A stretch of 64,000 bases of DNA, taken from positions 1 through 64,000 of the forward strand of contig NZ_BMGC01000018.1 of the NCBI RefSeq assembly GCF_014639795.1, written 5' to 3'. Below, piece by piece: positions 44,417-53,257 of this stretch. The DNA comes from Gordonia jinhuaensis. GTDB taxonomy: Bacteria > Actinomycetota > Actinomycetes > Mycobacteriales > Mycobacteriaceae. Made by a program: the position numbers and the translations under genes. Position 1 is the first letter of the stretch; each line of letters opens with the position of its first letter. The notes under the pieces are model-generated. The model worked only from the letters and a program-made list of their open reading frames with translations, made no database searches and was not told the origin of the DNA.

Positions 44417-46456
44417 GGCCGCGGTGGCAACGGTGACGGGCCAGCCGGTGGTCGAGGCGTCGGCCACCAGCAGGACCGTCGCACCCGACACCTCGGCTGC
44501 CTGTGGTGCCATCAGCGCGCGCCACATCGCAGCCTCGTCGGCACCGGACAGATCCCTGCCCGGCCGACGGGTGTCGGTGAGTTCCTGTGTGGCCCTGGGC
44601 AGTCGGCCCACCTCGGCGATGCGATCGGCGACCCCCTCGGTGAGCCGGGTGTCGGTGAGCGGCATCGACACCACGATCTGAGGCCGAGCGACCCACTCGG
44701 TCTTCCACGACGCCAGGGCCGCGACGCCGGCATCACCGATCTCGGTGATCGCCTCGGCATCGCCGCGGTGGGCGGCGGCGAGCGTGTCGGCCCACTCCGG
44801 GGCATCGGCGTGCACCAGTACCCGACCGGGTTCGGCCATCAGATGCGCCGGGATCCTCGACCGGGTGCCGAAGGCGCCTCCCGGCCACATCTTCCGCGGC
44901 TCGAGAACGTGTGCGCGCGAACGCAACGCCAGCGAGATCGTCCGGGCGATGGCCGGATCGGGAGCGTCGCCGAGGGCACCCGGAAGGTGGCCGACACACA
45001 CCGAGCACCGCCCGCAGGCGGCGGCCGACGGGTCGTCGAGGGATTCGGTGAGCAGCGCCATCAGGCAGCGCTCACCTCGGATGTAGGCGTTCATGATGTC
45101 GGCCTCACGTTGCCGTGTGGCGATGATTCCCGCGTAATGCTCTGCGTCATAAGACCATTCGCGGCCGGTCACCGACCAGCCCGCAGCCTCGCGGCTGACC
45201 GCGCCGTCGACGGCGAGCTGTTTGAGCATCAGTTCGATCTTCGTGCGGCGCAGTCCCGTGGATGCCTCGAGTGACACCACCGACGCCGGTTCGTTCTCGT
45301 CGGCCAGTGCGGTGAGCAGCCCCGACATCTGCTCGGGGTCGGGGATCGTGGCCGTGGCGAAGTGGTCCCAGATGCCGCGATCGGATGCCGATGGCAGCAA
45401 CACCACCTGGGCGTGGTCGATCGCGCGCCCGGCGCGCCCGACCTGCTGGTAGTAGCTCACCGGCGACGGTGGCGAACCCACGTGCACCACGAATCCCAGA
45501 TCCGGCTTGTCATACCCCATCCCCAGTGCGGAGGTGGCGATCAGTGCCTTGATCTCGTTGTCCCGCAACGAATCCTCGAGCCGGTGTCGTTCGTCGGGCG
45601 GCAGCTGGCCGGTGTAGGCGGCGACCGGGACGGCGTCGCCGTGTACCGCGCGGATTGCGGCGGTGAGGCGTTGGGCGTCGGCGACGGTGAGCACGTAGAC
45701 GATCCCGCTGCCGGGCAGATCGCCGAGATGCTGTGCGACCCAGGCGTAACGGTCCAGCGGCGTCATCTCCTCGGTGACGTTGAGTTGCAACGAGGATCGG
45801 GCGAGTGGACCGCGCAGCACCAGTGTCGATTCGCCGAGCTGATGCGCGACGTCGGCGCTCACGCGGGCGTTGGCGGTCGCGGTGGTGGCCAGCACCGGAC
45901 TCGACGGGTTGAGCTCACGCAGTACGTCGGAGACGCGACGGTAGTCCGGCCGGAAGTCGTGACCCCAGTCGGAGATCGCATGCGCCTCGTCGACCACCAG
46001 CAGCCCGATCTGTCCTGCCATGGTGTCGAGCACCCGCGCCCCGAATCCCGGATTGGCCAGGCGCTCGGGCGAGACGAGCAGCACGTCGAGAACACCCGCG
46101 CGCAGATCGTCTTCGATCTGCGACCACTCGTCGACATTCGAGGAGTTCACCGTCGCGGCCCGCAGCCCCGCCCGCTGCGCGGCGCTGACCTGGTCGCGCA
46201 TCAACGACAGCAGGGGGGAGACCACCAGCGTCGGGCCGGCGCCCTGCGCGCGCAGCATCGCGGTCGCGGTCCAGTACACCGCCGACTTGCCCCAGCCGGT
46301 CGCCTGCACCACCAGGACGCGTGCGGCGTCGGTGAGCAGAGCGTCCACGGCGGTGCGCTGGTCGTCGCGCAGCCGTGCCGAGGGACCGGCGAGTGCCTGG
46401 ATGACCGAGTCGGCGACGTCGTTCTGCTGGCGGGTCCAGGCGGTGGAAGTGTTCAC
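44360..46456 (-). CDS. RecQ-like ATP-dependent DNA helicase
   Basis: The 698-residue superfamily 2 helicase has motif I QATGWGKSAVYW, motif II VVDEAHAISDWGHDFRPDYR, motif III LATTATAN and motif VI YYQQVGRAGR. A RecQ-type zinc-binding region follows (CLMALLTE, then AACGRCSVCVGH). A long C-terminal part of about 200 residues includes VSGATVLLVADASTTGWPVT, a phosphoribosyltransferase-like segment seen in some actinobacterial RecQ homologues. GTG 46456 is the best start; upstream in-frame residues are Arg/Pro shadows. Its 3' end overlaps that of the MFS gene by 57 bases. Confidence 0.92.
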   Translation of the reverse strand: MNTSTAWTRQQNDVADSVIQALAGPSARLRDDQRTAVDALLTDAARVLVVQATGWGKSAVYWTATAMLRAQGAGPTLVVSPLLSLMRDQVSAAQRAGLRAATVNSSNVDEWSQIEDDLRAGVLDVLLVSPERLANPGFGARVLDTMAGQIGLLVVDEAHAISDWGHDFRPDYRRVSDVLRELNPSSPVLATTATANARVSADVAHQLGESTLVLRGPLARSSLQLNVTEEMTPLDRYAWVAQHLGDLPGSGIVYVLTVADAQRLTAAIRAVHGDAVPVAAYTGQLPPDERHRLEDSLRDNEIKALIATSALGMGYDKPDLGFVVHVGSPPSPVSYYQQVGRAGRAIDHAQVVLLPSASDRGIWDHFATATIPDPEQMSGLLTALADENEPASVVSLEASTGLRRTKIELMLKQLAVDGAVSREAAGWSVTGREWSYDAEHYAGIIATRQREADIMNAYIRGERCLMALLTESLDDPSAAACGRCSVCVGHLPGALGDAPDPAIARTISLALRSRAHVLEPRKMWPGGAFGTRSRIPAHLMAEPGRVLVHADAPEWADTLAAAHRGDAEAITEIGDAGVAALASWKTEWVARPQIVVSMPLTDTRLTEGVADRIAEVGRLPRATQELTDTRRPGRDLSGADEAAMWRALMAPQAAEVSGATVLLVADASTTGWPVTVATAALRSAGAGAVLPLLIHRTV

Positions 46457-46566
46457 GCCTGGCAAGGGTAGGCGTGGGGGCGGACATCCCGGGCGTCGTG
46501 CGGGGGGCCTCGATCCGGAATGACTGTTGGGGAGAGGTCTGGGCGGGACGTGCTGCGCGACCGGTC

Positions 46567-47766
46567 TCAGCCGACGAGGCGGATGGCCATGTCGGCGTAC
46601 GCGCGGGCGGCGGTCACGAGGTCGTCGATGGCCACCGACTCGTCGGGCTTGTGTGCCTGCTCGTTGATGTTTCCCGGGCCGAGCACGATCGGGGAGATGC
46701 CCAGGTCCCGGGAGATGTAGCCGCCGTCGCAGGCCGCGGTCCAACCGGTGATGGGGGAGTCGACACCGAGATCGGCCAGCGCTGCGACCGCGGTGACCGG
46801 CAGGCGATGGTCGGCCGGCGTGGCGAAGCCCGGCATCTCCATCGTCAACCGCACGTCGACCTCGATCCCGTCGGAGTCGATGCCCTCGGCGCGGATGCGG
46901 TCACGAAGCCACTGGGCGATGTCGCCGGCGTTCTCCTCGGGCATCAGCCGTCGGTCGCTGCCGAGTTCGCAGATCGGCGCGACGATGGAGATGCCCTGCC
47001 CACCGGAGATCGTGCCGACGTTCCACGTCCCGGCTCCGAGGAGCGGGTCGAGGGTCTGCTGCATCGCATCGTGGTCGGCGACGATGAGGTCGATGATCCG
47101 GGCGGCGGCGTTGATCGCGCTGCGCCCGTCCGACGGCCGCCCGGAATGCGCCGCCCGCCCGGTGACCGTGATCTCGATGTAGGACGCCCCGCGGCAGGCG
47201 ATCACGGTGGACAGGTCGGTCGGCTCGGCGACCACGCAGCCGAGATAGGACCCCGGCCGGCTGCGGCTCACGAAATCACGGGCACCCGAACCGTGCTCCT
47301 CTTCGTCGACGGTGCACACGAGGGTCACCGGTCCGGCGAGTCCGCGGCCGGTGCGTGCGCGCCTGCTCAGCGCGGCCATCGACGTCACGATCGCGGCCAG
47401 ACCGCCCTTCATATCCGCGCTGCCCCGGCCGATGATGCGGCCGTCGACCACGCGTGCGATGTAGGGATCTCCGGTCCAGCCGCCGCCAGCGGGGACCACA
47501 TCGGAATGGCCGAGGAACATCAGGCCGGGTCCCGGGCCGCCCGGCAGCGTCGCGACGAGGTTCGGCCGGTCGTCGTCGACCTCGATCGTCTCGATGTCGA
47601 ATCCGAGCGCCTGGCAGGCGTTCTCCAGCACCGCCACCGCCTGGCCCTCGGTGCCTCCGGGGTTCTCACTCGGCGCCTCGACCAATGCGCATGTGAGGTC
47701 CACCAGGAACTCGGTGTCGATGGTCAGGTCGTCCTCGGGGCTGCTCACCCCCACATCCTCACCCAT
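46567..47766 (-). CDS. M20-family peptidase/deacylase (ArgE/DapE-like)
   Basis: The 399-residue metalloenzyme has the first metal His in LMFLGHSDVVPAGG, the bridging Asp in GRGSADMKGGLAAI, and Glu-Glu in CTVDEEEHGSGARD. The dimerisation domain carries GRAAHSGRPSDGRSAINAA. It resembles ArgE/DapE-type deacylases, but DapE itself is usually elsewhere, so the substrate is open. Starts at 47802 (GTG), 47766 (ATG) and 47748 (GTG with GAGG upstream) are all possible; the middle one is used. Confidence 0.9.
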   Translation of the reverse strand: MGEDVGVSSPEDDLTIDTEFLVDLTCALVEAPSENPGGTEGQAVAVLENACQALGFDIETIEVDDDRPNLVATLPGGPGPGLMFLGHSDVVPAGGGWTGDPYIARVVDGRIIGRGSADMKGGLAAIVTSMAALSRRARTGRGLAGPVTLVCTVDEEEHGSGARDFVSRSRPGSYLGCVVAEPTDLSTVIACRGASYIEITVTGRAAHSGRPSDGRSAINAAARIIDLIVADHDAMQQTLDPLLGAGTWNVGTISGGQGISIVAPICELGSDRRLMPEENAGDIAQWLRDRIRAEGIDSDGIEVDVRLTMEMPGFATPADHRLPVTAVAALADLGVDSPITGWTAACDGGYISRDLGISPIVLGPGNINEQAHKPDESVAIDDLVTAARAYADMAIRLVG

Positions 47767-47992
47767 CGCCGGTGCCTGCGAGAAGTTGCCTCCATCCGAC
47801 ACGCGAGACGGGGGTAATGTCCGTTTCGCACACGCATCTCACAGATGCATCTCAGGCTTCGCTCGTAACGTCCGACATCAGTTGGCCGGTCAGCTGCACG
47901 GCCGCCGGAGTCCATCGCGGTCAGGACTCCGGGAGATCCCCTCGGGGCCGATATCCCTCCGGGGCAAACTCTCTGTTGGATGAGGAGTGGTG

Positions 47993-48493
47993 GTGAGCCA
48001 GAAGTCGACCCCGAAGTCGACCCCGAGGTCGTCGGGGCGCCGGGTACTTCTCCTGTGCACCCTCGGCCTCGCGGTGGTCGCCGTCGGTCTGTCCTACTGT
48101 GTGCACCTCGGGGCGTCGCGAGAGGCCGACGAGGAGCCGCGCACCGCCGCCGAGTTCAAGGTCGTCTCCCCCGACGGCACCACCGAGGAGCCCACCACAC
48201 CGGCGGCGGTCGCCGCCGGTGAGCAGATCGGGTCGAACGTCTCACGCGGCAAGGTGCTCTTCGGTGCCGTCGTCGACATCGATGCGCAGCACCTCACACT
48301 CCGGCTGACCGACGGACGTCAGCTGGTGGTCGACGTCAACGGCGAGACCAGGTACGAATCGATGAAGGCCGGGGGGCTCTCGGGCGTGCGACCGGGCGAC
48401 ATGGTGGTCGTCCACGCCATGGCCCGACGTGACGAGATGACCGCAGATCTAGTGATCGACAGTCGTATCAGCGCCGGCATGCCCACTGGCTGA
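47993..48493 (+). CDS. Membrane-anchored protein of unknown function with OB-like domain
   Basis: The 166-residue product has one N-terminal transmembrane anchor at about residues 17-37 (RRVLLLCTLGLAVVAVGLSY) after a Lys/Arg/Ser-rich cytoplasmic start. A linker and a beta-rich extracellular domain follow (LFGAVVDIDAQHLTLRLTDG, then VRPGDMVVVHAMARRDEMTA) like the small DUF5666-type OB folds. GTG 47993 is chosen because GAGGAG lies five bases upstream; two adjacent in-frame GTGs are alternatives. The upstream sequence contains CCGGAGTCC-N10-GGACTCCGG (47905-47932), a hairpin or operator. Confidence 0.72.
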   Translation: MSQKSTPKSTPRSSGRRVLLLCTLGLAVVAVGLSYCVHLGASREADEEPRTAAEFKVVSPDGTTEEPTTPAAVAAGEQIGSNVSRGKVLFGAVVDIDAQHLTLRLTDGRQLVVDVNGETRYESMKAGGLSGVRPGDMVVVHAMARRDEMTADLVIDSRISAGMPTG

Positions 48494-48616
48494 GGTGCGA
48501 CGTGACCGGCGACGAGTACCGATCACCCGCGTCGTCGCATGCTGTGCGCGCCGACCCCCGGCGCAGCGCAGCGCCCATGACACCCCGACGCCGTCTACTG
48601 ATTAGGCTGTAGCGCG

Positions 48617-49894
48617 ATGACCGCCCTCTATTTCGTGATCGCTGCGCTGGCCCTGATCGGCGCCGGCATCCTCCTGTGGCTCGACCGGCGACGCAGCCAT
48701 GGCGTTGACGCGCGCGCGTCCTGGGCCGATTCCCACGACTTCACCTATCAGGCCACTGATCAAGCCGTGTCCAGGCGTTTCCACGCCGGCGGTATGGACG
48801 TGGTCACCGATGCACGGGTGCTCGCGGTCGCCGACGGCCGTTACCACGGTCGCCATGCGTTGGTCTTCGATCTCGGTGACGCCCTCACCGTGGCCGGTGT
48901 GCAGGGGAGCGTGGCCTCCGACGTGGTGGTCGACCTGCGACACGAGGACGCGCTCGCTCCGTCGGACGAGGATCTGGCTCCGCTGGGTGCGATGGGTGAG
49001 CGGGTGATGTTCGCCAATGACCTCGAGATCGCCCGCCGGGTCTGCGACCGGCGCATGATCGCGCTCGCCACCAATGCGCCCGGATATCTCGAGGTGATCT
49101 GGAACGAGGGCGAGTGGGCGTTGGCCGCGATGCCGCGCACCGACGACGCCGACCGCATCGACACCGCGCTGGAGACCGCGCGCCGCTACGGCGATCTGCT
49201 GCGTGTACTGCCCCCCGTCCAGCCGCCGGCCGCCCAGCGTGCCGACGCCCGTGACCCGCACGCCCCGGTCAGCGGCCGCATGCGTGCGGTTTCCGACCCT
49301 GCTCGTCGGTCGGAGGGCGGACGTGGCACCGGTGTTCGCTCGGAAGCCACTCGTGCTGAGACGGCGCGTTCGGACACGGCTCGTCCGGAGGCGAGTCGGG
49401 CGGCGGCTGTCGCCGATCCCGTCCGCACCCCACGCTCTCGCGGTGAGGCCACCCGTGAGGACTCCTCGCCGGGCGCGGACAGTGCACGCCGGATGCCCGC
49501 GACCCAACGCAGCGCGCAGCCGCCGGTCTCCCGACCAGCACCCCTCGCGCGACCGGTCGCCGGCGAACCCCGCTCGCCGCAGCCGGGTGCCGCTGACCCC
49601 GACGAGACCCAGGCGTGGATGCCCGCCGGGGGCCGCCCCACCCGGCCGCCGACACAGCCGCAGCCCGACACCCGGATGTTCGGAGCGCCTCCGCGCCGTC
49701 AGCCGTCGGACTATCGGCAGAACCCCCACTCGGCAGACAGCCGGCACGGTGAGCGGTCGGTCGATCGGCGCCGCGACGAGCAGGACCGCCTGGACCGTGA
49801 TCCCCGCGACCGTGATCGCCGCGACCGCGATCCCCGCGACCGTGATCGCCGGGACAATCATCGACACATCCGGCCCGTGAGGGGAGACGAGTGA
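48617..49894 (+). CDS. Membrane-anchored conserved protein with disordered Arg/Asp tail (Rv0383c-like position)
   Basis: The 425-residue protein has an N-terminal membrane anchor (LYFVIAALALIGAGILLWLD) and a soluble domain to about residue 195 (HDFTYQATDQAVSRRFHAGG, then NAPGYLEVIWNEGEWALAAM). A long disordered tail rich in Arg, Pro, Asp and Ala ends in four RD(P/R)RD units coded by a 15-base repeat. Its place directly upstream of pyrE, overlapping it by four bases (GTGA), matches my recollection of Rv0383c in M. tuberculosis. Function unknown. Confidence 0.82.
   Translation: MTALYFVIAALALIGAGILLWLDRRRSHGVDARASWADSHDFTYQATDQAVSRRFHAGGMDVVTDARVLAVADGRYHGRHALVFDLGDALTVAGVQGSVASDVVVDLRHEDALAPSDEDLAPLGAMGERVMFANDLEIARRVCDRRMIALATNAPGYLEVIWNEGEWALAAMPRTDDADRIDTALETARRYGDLLRVLPPVQPPAAQRADARDPHAPVSGRMRAVSDPARRSEGGRGTGVRSEATRAETARSDTARPEASRAAAVADPVRTPRSRGEATREDSSPGADSARRMPATQRSAQPPVSRPAPLARPVAGEPRSPQPGAADPDETQAWMPAGGRPTRPPTQPQPDTRMFGAPPRRQPSDYRQNPHSADSRHGERSVDRRRDEQDRLDRDPRDRDRRDRDPRDRDRRDNHRHIRPVRGDE
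49796..49855 (+). repeat. 15-bp tandem repeat, 4 copies, in coding sequence
   Basis: Four units of C(G)(T/C)GATC(C/G)CCGC(G)GAC in a row encode RDPRD and RDRRD alternately at the tail of the preceding gene. The unit length is a multiple of three, so copy changes keep the frame. Confidence 0.9.
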
Positions 49895-50478
49895 GCGCCG
49901 CAGGCGAGCAGCAGCAATCCGAATCGAACAGGACCGATCGGGATCCGCTCGCGCGGGCGCGACTGGCCGAGCTGGTCACCGAGCTGTCGGTGGTGCACGG
50001 CCGGGTGACGCTGTCGTCGGGCAAGGAAGCCGACTACTACGTGGACCTGCGCCGCGCGACGCTGCATCACGAGGCCGCACGCCTCATCGGGTCGTTGATG
50101 CGAGAGCTGACCGGCGACTGGGATTTCGACGCGGTCGGTGGCCTGACCCTCGGGGCCGATCCGGTCGCGACGGCCATCATGCACGCCCGCGGCCGTGACA
50201 TCGACGCGTTCGTGGTGCGCAAGGCCGCCAAGGCGCACGGTATGCAGCGCCAGATCGAGGGGCCCGACATCGCCGGCAAGCGTGTGCTGGTGGTCGAGGA
50301 CACCACCACCACCGGCAACTCGCCGCTTACCGCTGTCCGCGCCGCGCGTGAGGCGGGCGCGACCGTGGTAGGGGTGGCGACCGTCGTCGACCGTGCGACC
50401 GGCGCCGACGAGGTCATCCGCGCCGAGGGTGTGGAGTACCGCTCGTTGCTGAGCCTGCACGATCTCGGCCTTGGCTGA
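49891..50478 (+). CDS. pyrE: Orotate phosphoribosyltransferase
   Basis: PyrE joins orotate to PRPP to make OMP in pyrimidine synthesis. The 195-residue enzyme has LSSGKEADYYVDLRRATL, GGLTLGADPVATAIMH, the catalytic loop VRKAAKAHGM and the PRPP-binding motif RVLVVEDTTTTGNS. Length is normal. The GTG start overlaps the previous gene's stop, and the TTG of the methyltransferase overlaps its end, forming a tight three-gene unit. Confidence 0.97.
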   Translation: MSAAGEQQQSESNRTDRDPLARARLAELVTELSVVHGRVTLSSGKEADYYVDLRRATLHHEAARLIGSLMRELTGDWDFDAVGGLTLGADPVATAIMHARGRDIDAFVVRKAAKAHGMQRQIEGPDIAGKRVLVVEDTTTTGNSPLTAVRAAREAGATVVGVATVVDRATGADEVIRAEGVEYRSLLSLHDLGLG

Positions 50479-51226
50479 GCGCTTCGTATCCGATCCGGAC
50501 AACTCCACCGATCGCGTGAACACCGATCGCGAGAACGCCGATCCAGAGAACACCGCCGACGACGCTGCCGGCATCGGGCCCACCGAATGGGTGATCGGCG
50601 CGCCGACCGTCGGTGTGGGGCCGTGGACGGTCGAACACGACGACCCCGTACCCGACGACCCGCGCTACGACCCGCAACTGCTCGCCGACGGGGATCGGCG
50701 CAATGTGGTCGATCACTACCGCTACTGGTCGCGCGAGGCGATCGTCGCCGACCTCGACGAGCGCAGACACCCCTTCCACGTGGCTATCGAGAACTTCGCC
50801 CACGACGCGAACATCGGCACGGTGGTGCGGACCGCCAACGCCTTCCTCGCCGCCGAGGTGCACATCGTCGGCCGGCGGCGCTGGAACCGCCGTGGTGCGA
50901 TGGTCACCGACCGGTATCAGCATGTGCGCCATCATGAGTCGATCGCCGATCTGGTCGACTGGGCGCGCTCGGCCGGTCTGGCGGTGGTCGCCGTGGACAA
51001 CACGCCCGGCGCCTCGCGGCTCGAGACCACCGAGCTGCCCCGGGAATGTGTGCTGATCTTCGGGCAGGAGGGCCCGGGCGTGAGCGAGGACGCCCAGCGC
51101 CGCGCCGATCTGACGGTGTCGATCGCTCAGTTCGGGTCGACGCGCAGTATCAACGCCGGTGTCGCCGCGGGGGTCGTCATGCACTCCTGGATCGCGGCGC
51201 ACGCCGATCTCGACAGCGCATGGTGA
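50471..51226 (+). CDS. SpoU/TrmH-family RNA 2'-O-methyltransferase
   Basis: The 251-residue SPOUT enzyme has motif 1 AIENFAHDANIGTVVRTANA, motif 2 CVLIFGQEGPGVSEDAQ and motif 3 FGSTRSINAGVAAGVVMHSW, which form the knotted SAM site. About 100 N-terminal residues are acidic and less conserved. The start is uncertain: TTG 50471 overlaps pyrE and gives the full length, while GTG 50516 would trim 15 residues. Its stop lies inside a tandem repeat. The target is probably tRNA or rRNA; it occupies the place of Rv0380c. Confidence 0.92.
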   Translation: MAERFVSDPDNSTDRVNTDRENADPENTADDAAGIGPTEWVIGAPTVGVGPWTVEHDDPVPDDPRYDPQLLADGDRRNVVDHYRYWSREAIVADLDERRHPFHVAIENFAHDANIGTVVRTANAFLAAEVHIVGRRRWNRRGAMVTDRYQHVRHHESIADLVDWARSAGLAVVAVDNTPGASRLETTELPRECVLIFGQEGPGVSEDAQRRADLTVSIAQFGSTRSINAGVAAGVVMHSWIAAHADLDSAW

Positions 51227-51286
51227 CAAGCGGCATGGTGACAAGCGGCATGGTGACAAGCCGGCATGGTGACAAGCCGGCATGGT
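51218..51286 (+). repeat. 15-16 bp tandem repeat (GCATGGTGACAAGC), about 4.5 copies
   Basis: Units of GCATGGTGACAAGCG (two, 15 bases) and GCATGGTGACAAGCCG (two, 16 bases) are followed by a partial GCATGGT. The first copy contains the stop codon of the methyltransferase gene, so the array grew from the gene end into the spacer. Confidence 0.92.
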
Positions 51287-51366
51287 GGCTGATGTGTGGT
51301 GAGAACTGGGCCGCGAGCTGAGGTCTGGTTTGCGTATCGGGCCCCGGCGGGGGAAGGTCGAACGTG

Positions 51367-51870
51367 ATGGCTCGCCACACACCCACTGATGACATCGAGC
51401 GCGAGGTCGACAAGGTTCTGCGCTCGGTGCAAAAACGTGTCCTCGACGAGGTGCATCTGGGTCACCGGCGACTGTTCGCGCTGGTCATGACGATCGCGGT
51501 GATCGCAGTGGAGATCCCGTGGCTCATGGTCCTGTCGGATCTGTCCCATCATCACGCGTCGACGGTCGGGCTGGTCGCGGCCATCATCGCCGGCCTGGCC
51601 TGTCTCGCCTCGCTGATCGCCCTGGTGTGGCAACGTTTTCGGATGGTGTTCTGCGCGATCGTCCTGTGCGGCATCGCCACGGTCGCGATGTTGGGTGCCT
51701 ACTGGTCGGTGAAGACGCTGGACACCTCGGAGATCACGGTGTGGGCGCTGGTCGCGGCCATCATCCTCGGCTTCCTGACGATGACCTGGGTTCGCGCGGC
51801 GTGGGTGCCCGTCGAGGAGTCACACCCCGATGCCATGCGCGGATCCTCTCCTCACCCGTGCGGTAAGTAG
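51367..51870 (+). CDS. Four-helix membrane protein, unknown function
   Basis: The 167-residue protein has a hydrophilic start of about 35 residues (DDIEREVDKVLRSVQKRVLD) and four transmembrane helices (FALVMTIAVIAVEIPWLMVL, GLVAAIIAGLACLASLIALV, VFCAIVLCGIATVAMLGAYW, VWALVAAIILGFLTMTWVRA). No family recognised. GGGGAAGG precedes it; GTG 51364 is an alternative start. It overlaps by 19 bases the 3' end of the convergent gene. Confidence 0.72.
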   Translation: MARHTPTDDIEREVDKVLRSVQKRVLDEVHLGHRRLFALVMTIAVIAVEIPWLMVLSDLSHHHASTVGLVAAIIAGLACLASLIALVWQRFRMVFCAIVLCGIATVAMLGAYWSVKTLDTSEITVWALVAAIILGFLTMTWVRAAWVPVEESHPDAMRGSSPHPCGK

Positions 51871-52247
51871 CGCACCACCCGCCGGTGCAGCGTCCGCGCG
51901 GCCACCATTCGGCACACCGCGAGAACCACCAGCGACATGAGCAGCAATGCCCCGCTGATCAGCCACGTGTCCACCGTGTGAGTGGTCGACGGCCGCGCCA
52001 CCGCCACCGCGATGACACTTACCGCCACCGCGATCATCGCCGGTAGCGAGGCGGCGTTCTCCACCCGGTGTTTGCGGTCGATGACGGTGCTCAGATCGGC
52101 CGAACTCGGGTTCGGCGTGCTGCGCAGTGTCTGGACGGCCAGAAACAGGTCGGCGTCGTCGGGTGCCACACGGGTGCGGTTGATGGTCATCAACCAGCCG
52201 GTGACCGCGATGATCGCGGCAACCCAGGTGGTGATGACCGACGTCAC
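51852..52247 (-). CDS. Membrane protein, unknown function
   Basis: The 131-residue protein has three hydrophobic segments: ITTWVAAIIAVTGWLMTINR, LPAMIAVAVSVIAVAVARPS and TWLISGALLLMSLVVLAVCR. A polar loop lies between the first and second. It ends VVRYLPHG. It lies 13 bases downstream of the DedA gene on the same strand and converges on another small membrane protein. No named domain is recognised. Confidence 0.68.
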   Translation of the reverse strand: MTSVITTWVAAIIAVTGWLMTINRTRVAPDDADLFLAVQTLRSTPNPSSADLSTVIDRKHRVENAASLPAMIAVAVSVIAVAVARPSTTHTVDTWLISGALLLMSLVVLAVCRMVAARTLHRRVVRYLPHG

Positions 52248-52259
52248 GACGCACGATCC

Positions 52260-53126
52260 CTAGGGTCGGCTGTCGGTCCTGCGCTCTTCGTCATCGGACG
52301 TCGCCGGCGTGGAGGGCGTGGTGGGTGTGGCGGGCGTGGAGGCCGTGGGTGCGGAGGGCGCCGTGGGTGTGGCCGGGTCGTCGGCGAGGGCGAGTTCGGC
52401 CGCGCGCTTGCCGGCGCGGTGGCGTTTGTAGCCTTCCCAGAACATCGGCAGCACCGACACCAGCACGATGATGATGAAGATGGGTTCGATGGCCTTCTGG
52501 ATGAACGAGAACTGACCCAGCCAGTAGCCGAGGAGCGTCACACCGCAACCCCACACGATGGCGCCGACCACGTTGTAGATGGTGAACACCGAGAACTTCA
52601 TCCGGGCGGCACCGGCGACGATGGGTGCCAGCGTGCGGACGATGGGCACGAAGCGTGCCAGGAAGATCGTGATCGGACCGTGTTTCTCGAAGAATTCGTG
52701 CGCCTCGACGATGTAGCGCTCCTTGAGGAAGCGGGCGTCGGGTGTGAACATCTCGGTGCCCGCGTAGCGGCCGATCCAGTACCCCACCTGCCCGCCGAGG
52801 ATCGCGGCGATCGGGATGAAGATCATCAGCTGCCACAGCGTCGCAAAACTCTCGATGTTGTCCTTGCCGCCGGCGGCGACGACCATCCCGGCGGTGAACA
52901 GCAGCGAGTCACCGGGCAACACCGGGAAGAGGATTCCCGACTCGATGAAGATCACGAGCAGCAGGCCGGCGAAGGCCCAGGTGCCGAAGTACCCGAGCAA
53001 CTTGATCGGGTCGAGGAAGCCCGGGAGCAACGCCTCCTGCGTGGACAGGGCGGCCGTATGGGCGAGGGCGAGATCGATCACGGTGAGCAAGGTTACCGGG
53101 GGCGCCTGTGGACTGGTTGAGAGCAT
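52260..53126 (-). CDS. DedA-family membrane protein
   Basis: The 288-residue protein has the DedA/SNARE-associated (VTT) domain: IESGILFPVLPGDSLLFTAG, LGGQVGYWIGRYAG, and FLARFVPIVRTLAPIVAGAA with the conserved Phe-x-Arg-x-x-Pro and Gly. Members flip undecaprenyl phosphate or affect membrane proton balance. About 45 C-terminal residues form a low-complexity Ala/Pro/Thr/Ser tail absent from most relatives. The start ATG 53126 is chosen over an upstream one because the extension looks non-coding. It is divergent from fba, as in mycobacteria. Confidence 0.93.
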   Translation of the reverse strand: MLSTSPQAPPVTLLTVIDLALAHTAALSTQEALLPGFLDPIKLLGYFGTWAFAGLLLVIFIESGILFPVLPGDSLLFTAGMVVAAGGKDNIESFATLWQLMIFIPIAAILGGQVGYWIGRYAGTEMFTPDARFLKERYIVEAHEFFEKHGPITIFLARFVPIVRTLAPIVAGAARMKFSVFTIYNVVGAIVWGCGVTLLGYWLGQFSFIQKAIEPIFIIIVLVSVLPMFWEGYKRHRAGKRAAELALADDPATPTAPSAPTASTPATPTTPSTPATSDDEERRTDSRP

Positions 53127-53257
53127 TCGGGAGGACAGTCCTCGCCAACCCGGCCAACCCGGCAACCGGCCTCGTCAGGGCCACCGGAGACGGTCATACT
53201 AGCGTTGAGTTCTCACGCTCTAGTGACGTCACCGATCTGTAGAGGAGTACGAGCACG

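Noticed and set aside
51218..51286. CRISPR-like array
   Set aside because: Units are contiguous 15-16 base repeats without spacers and with no cas genes nearby.
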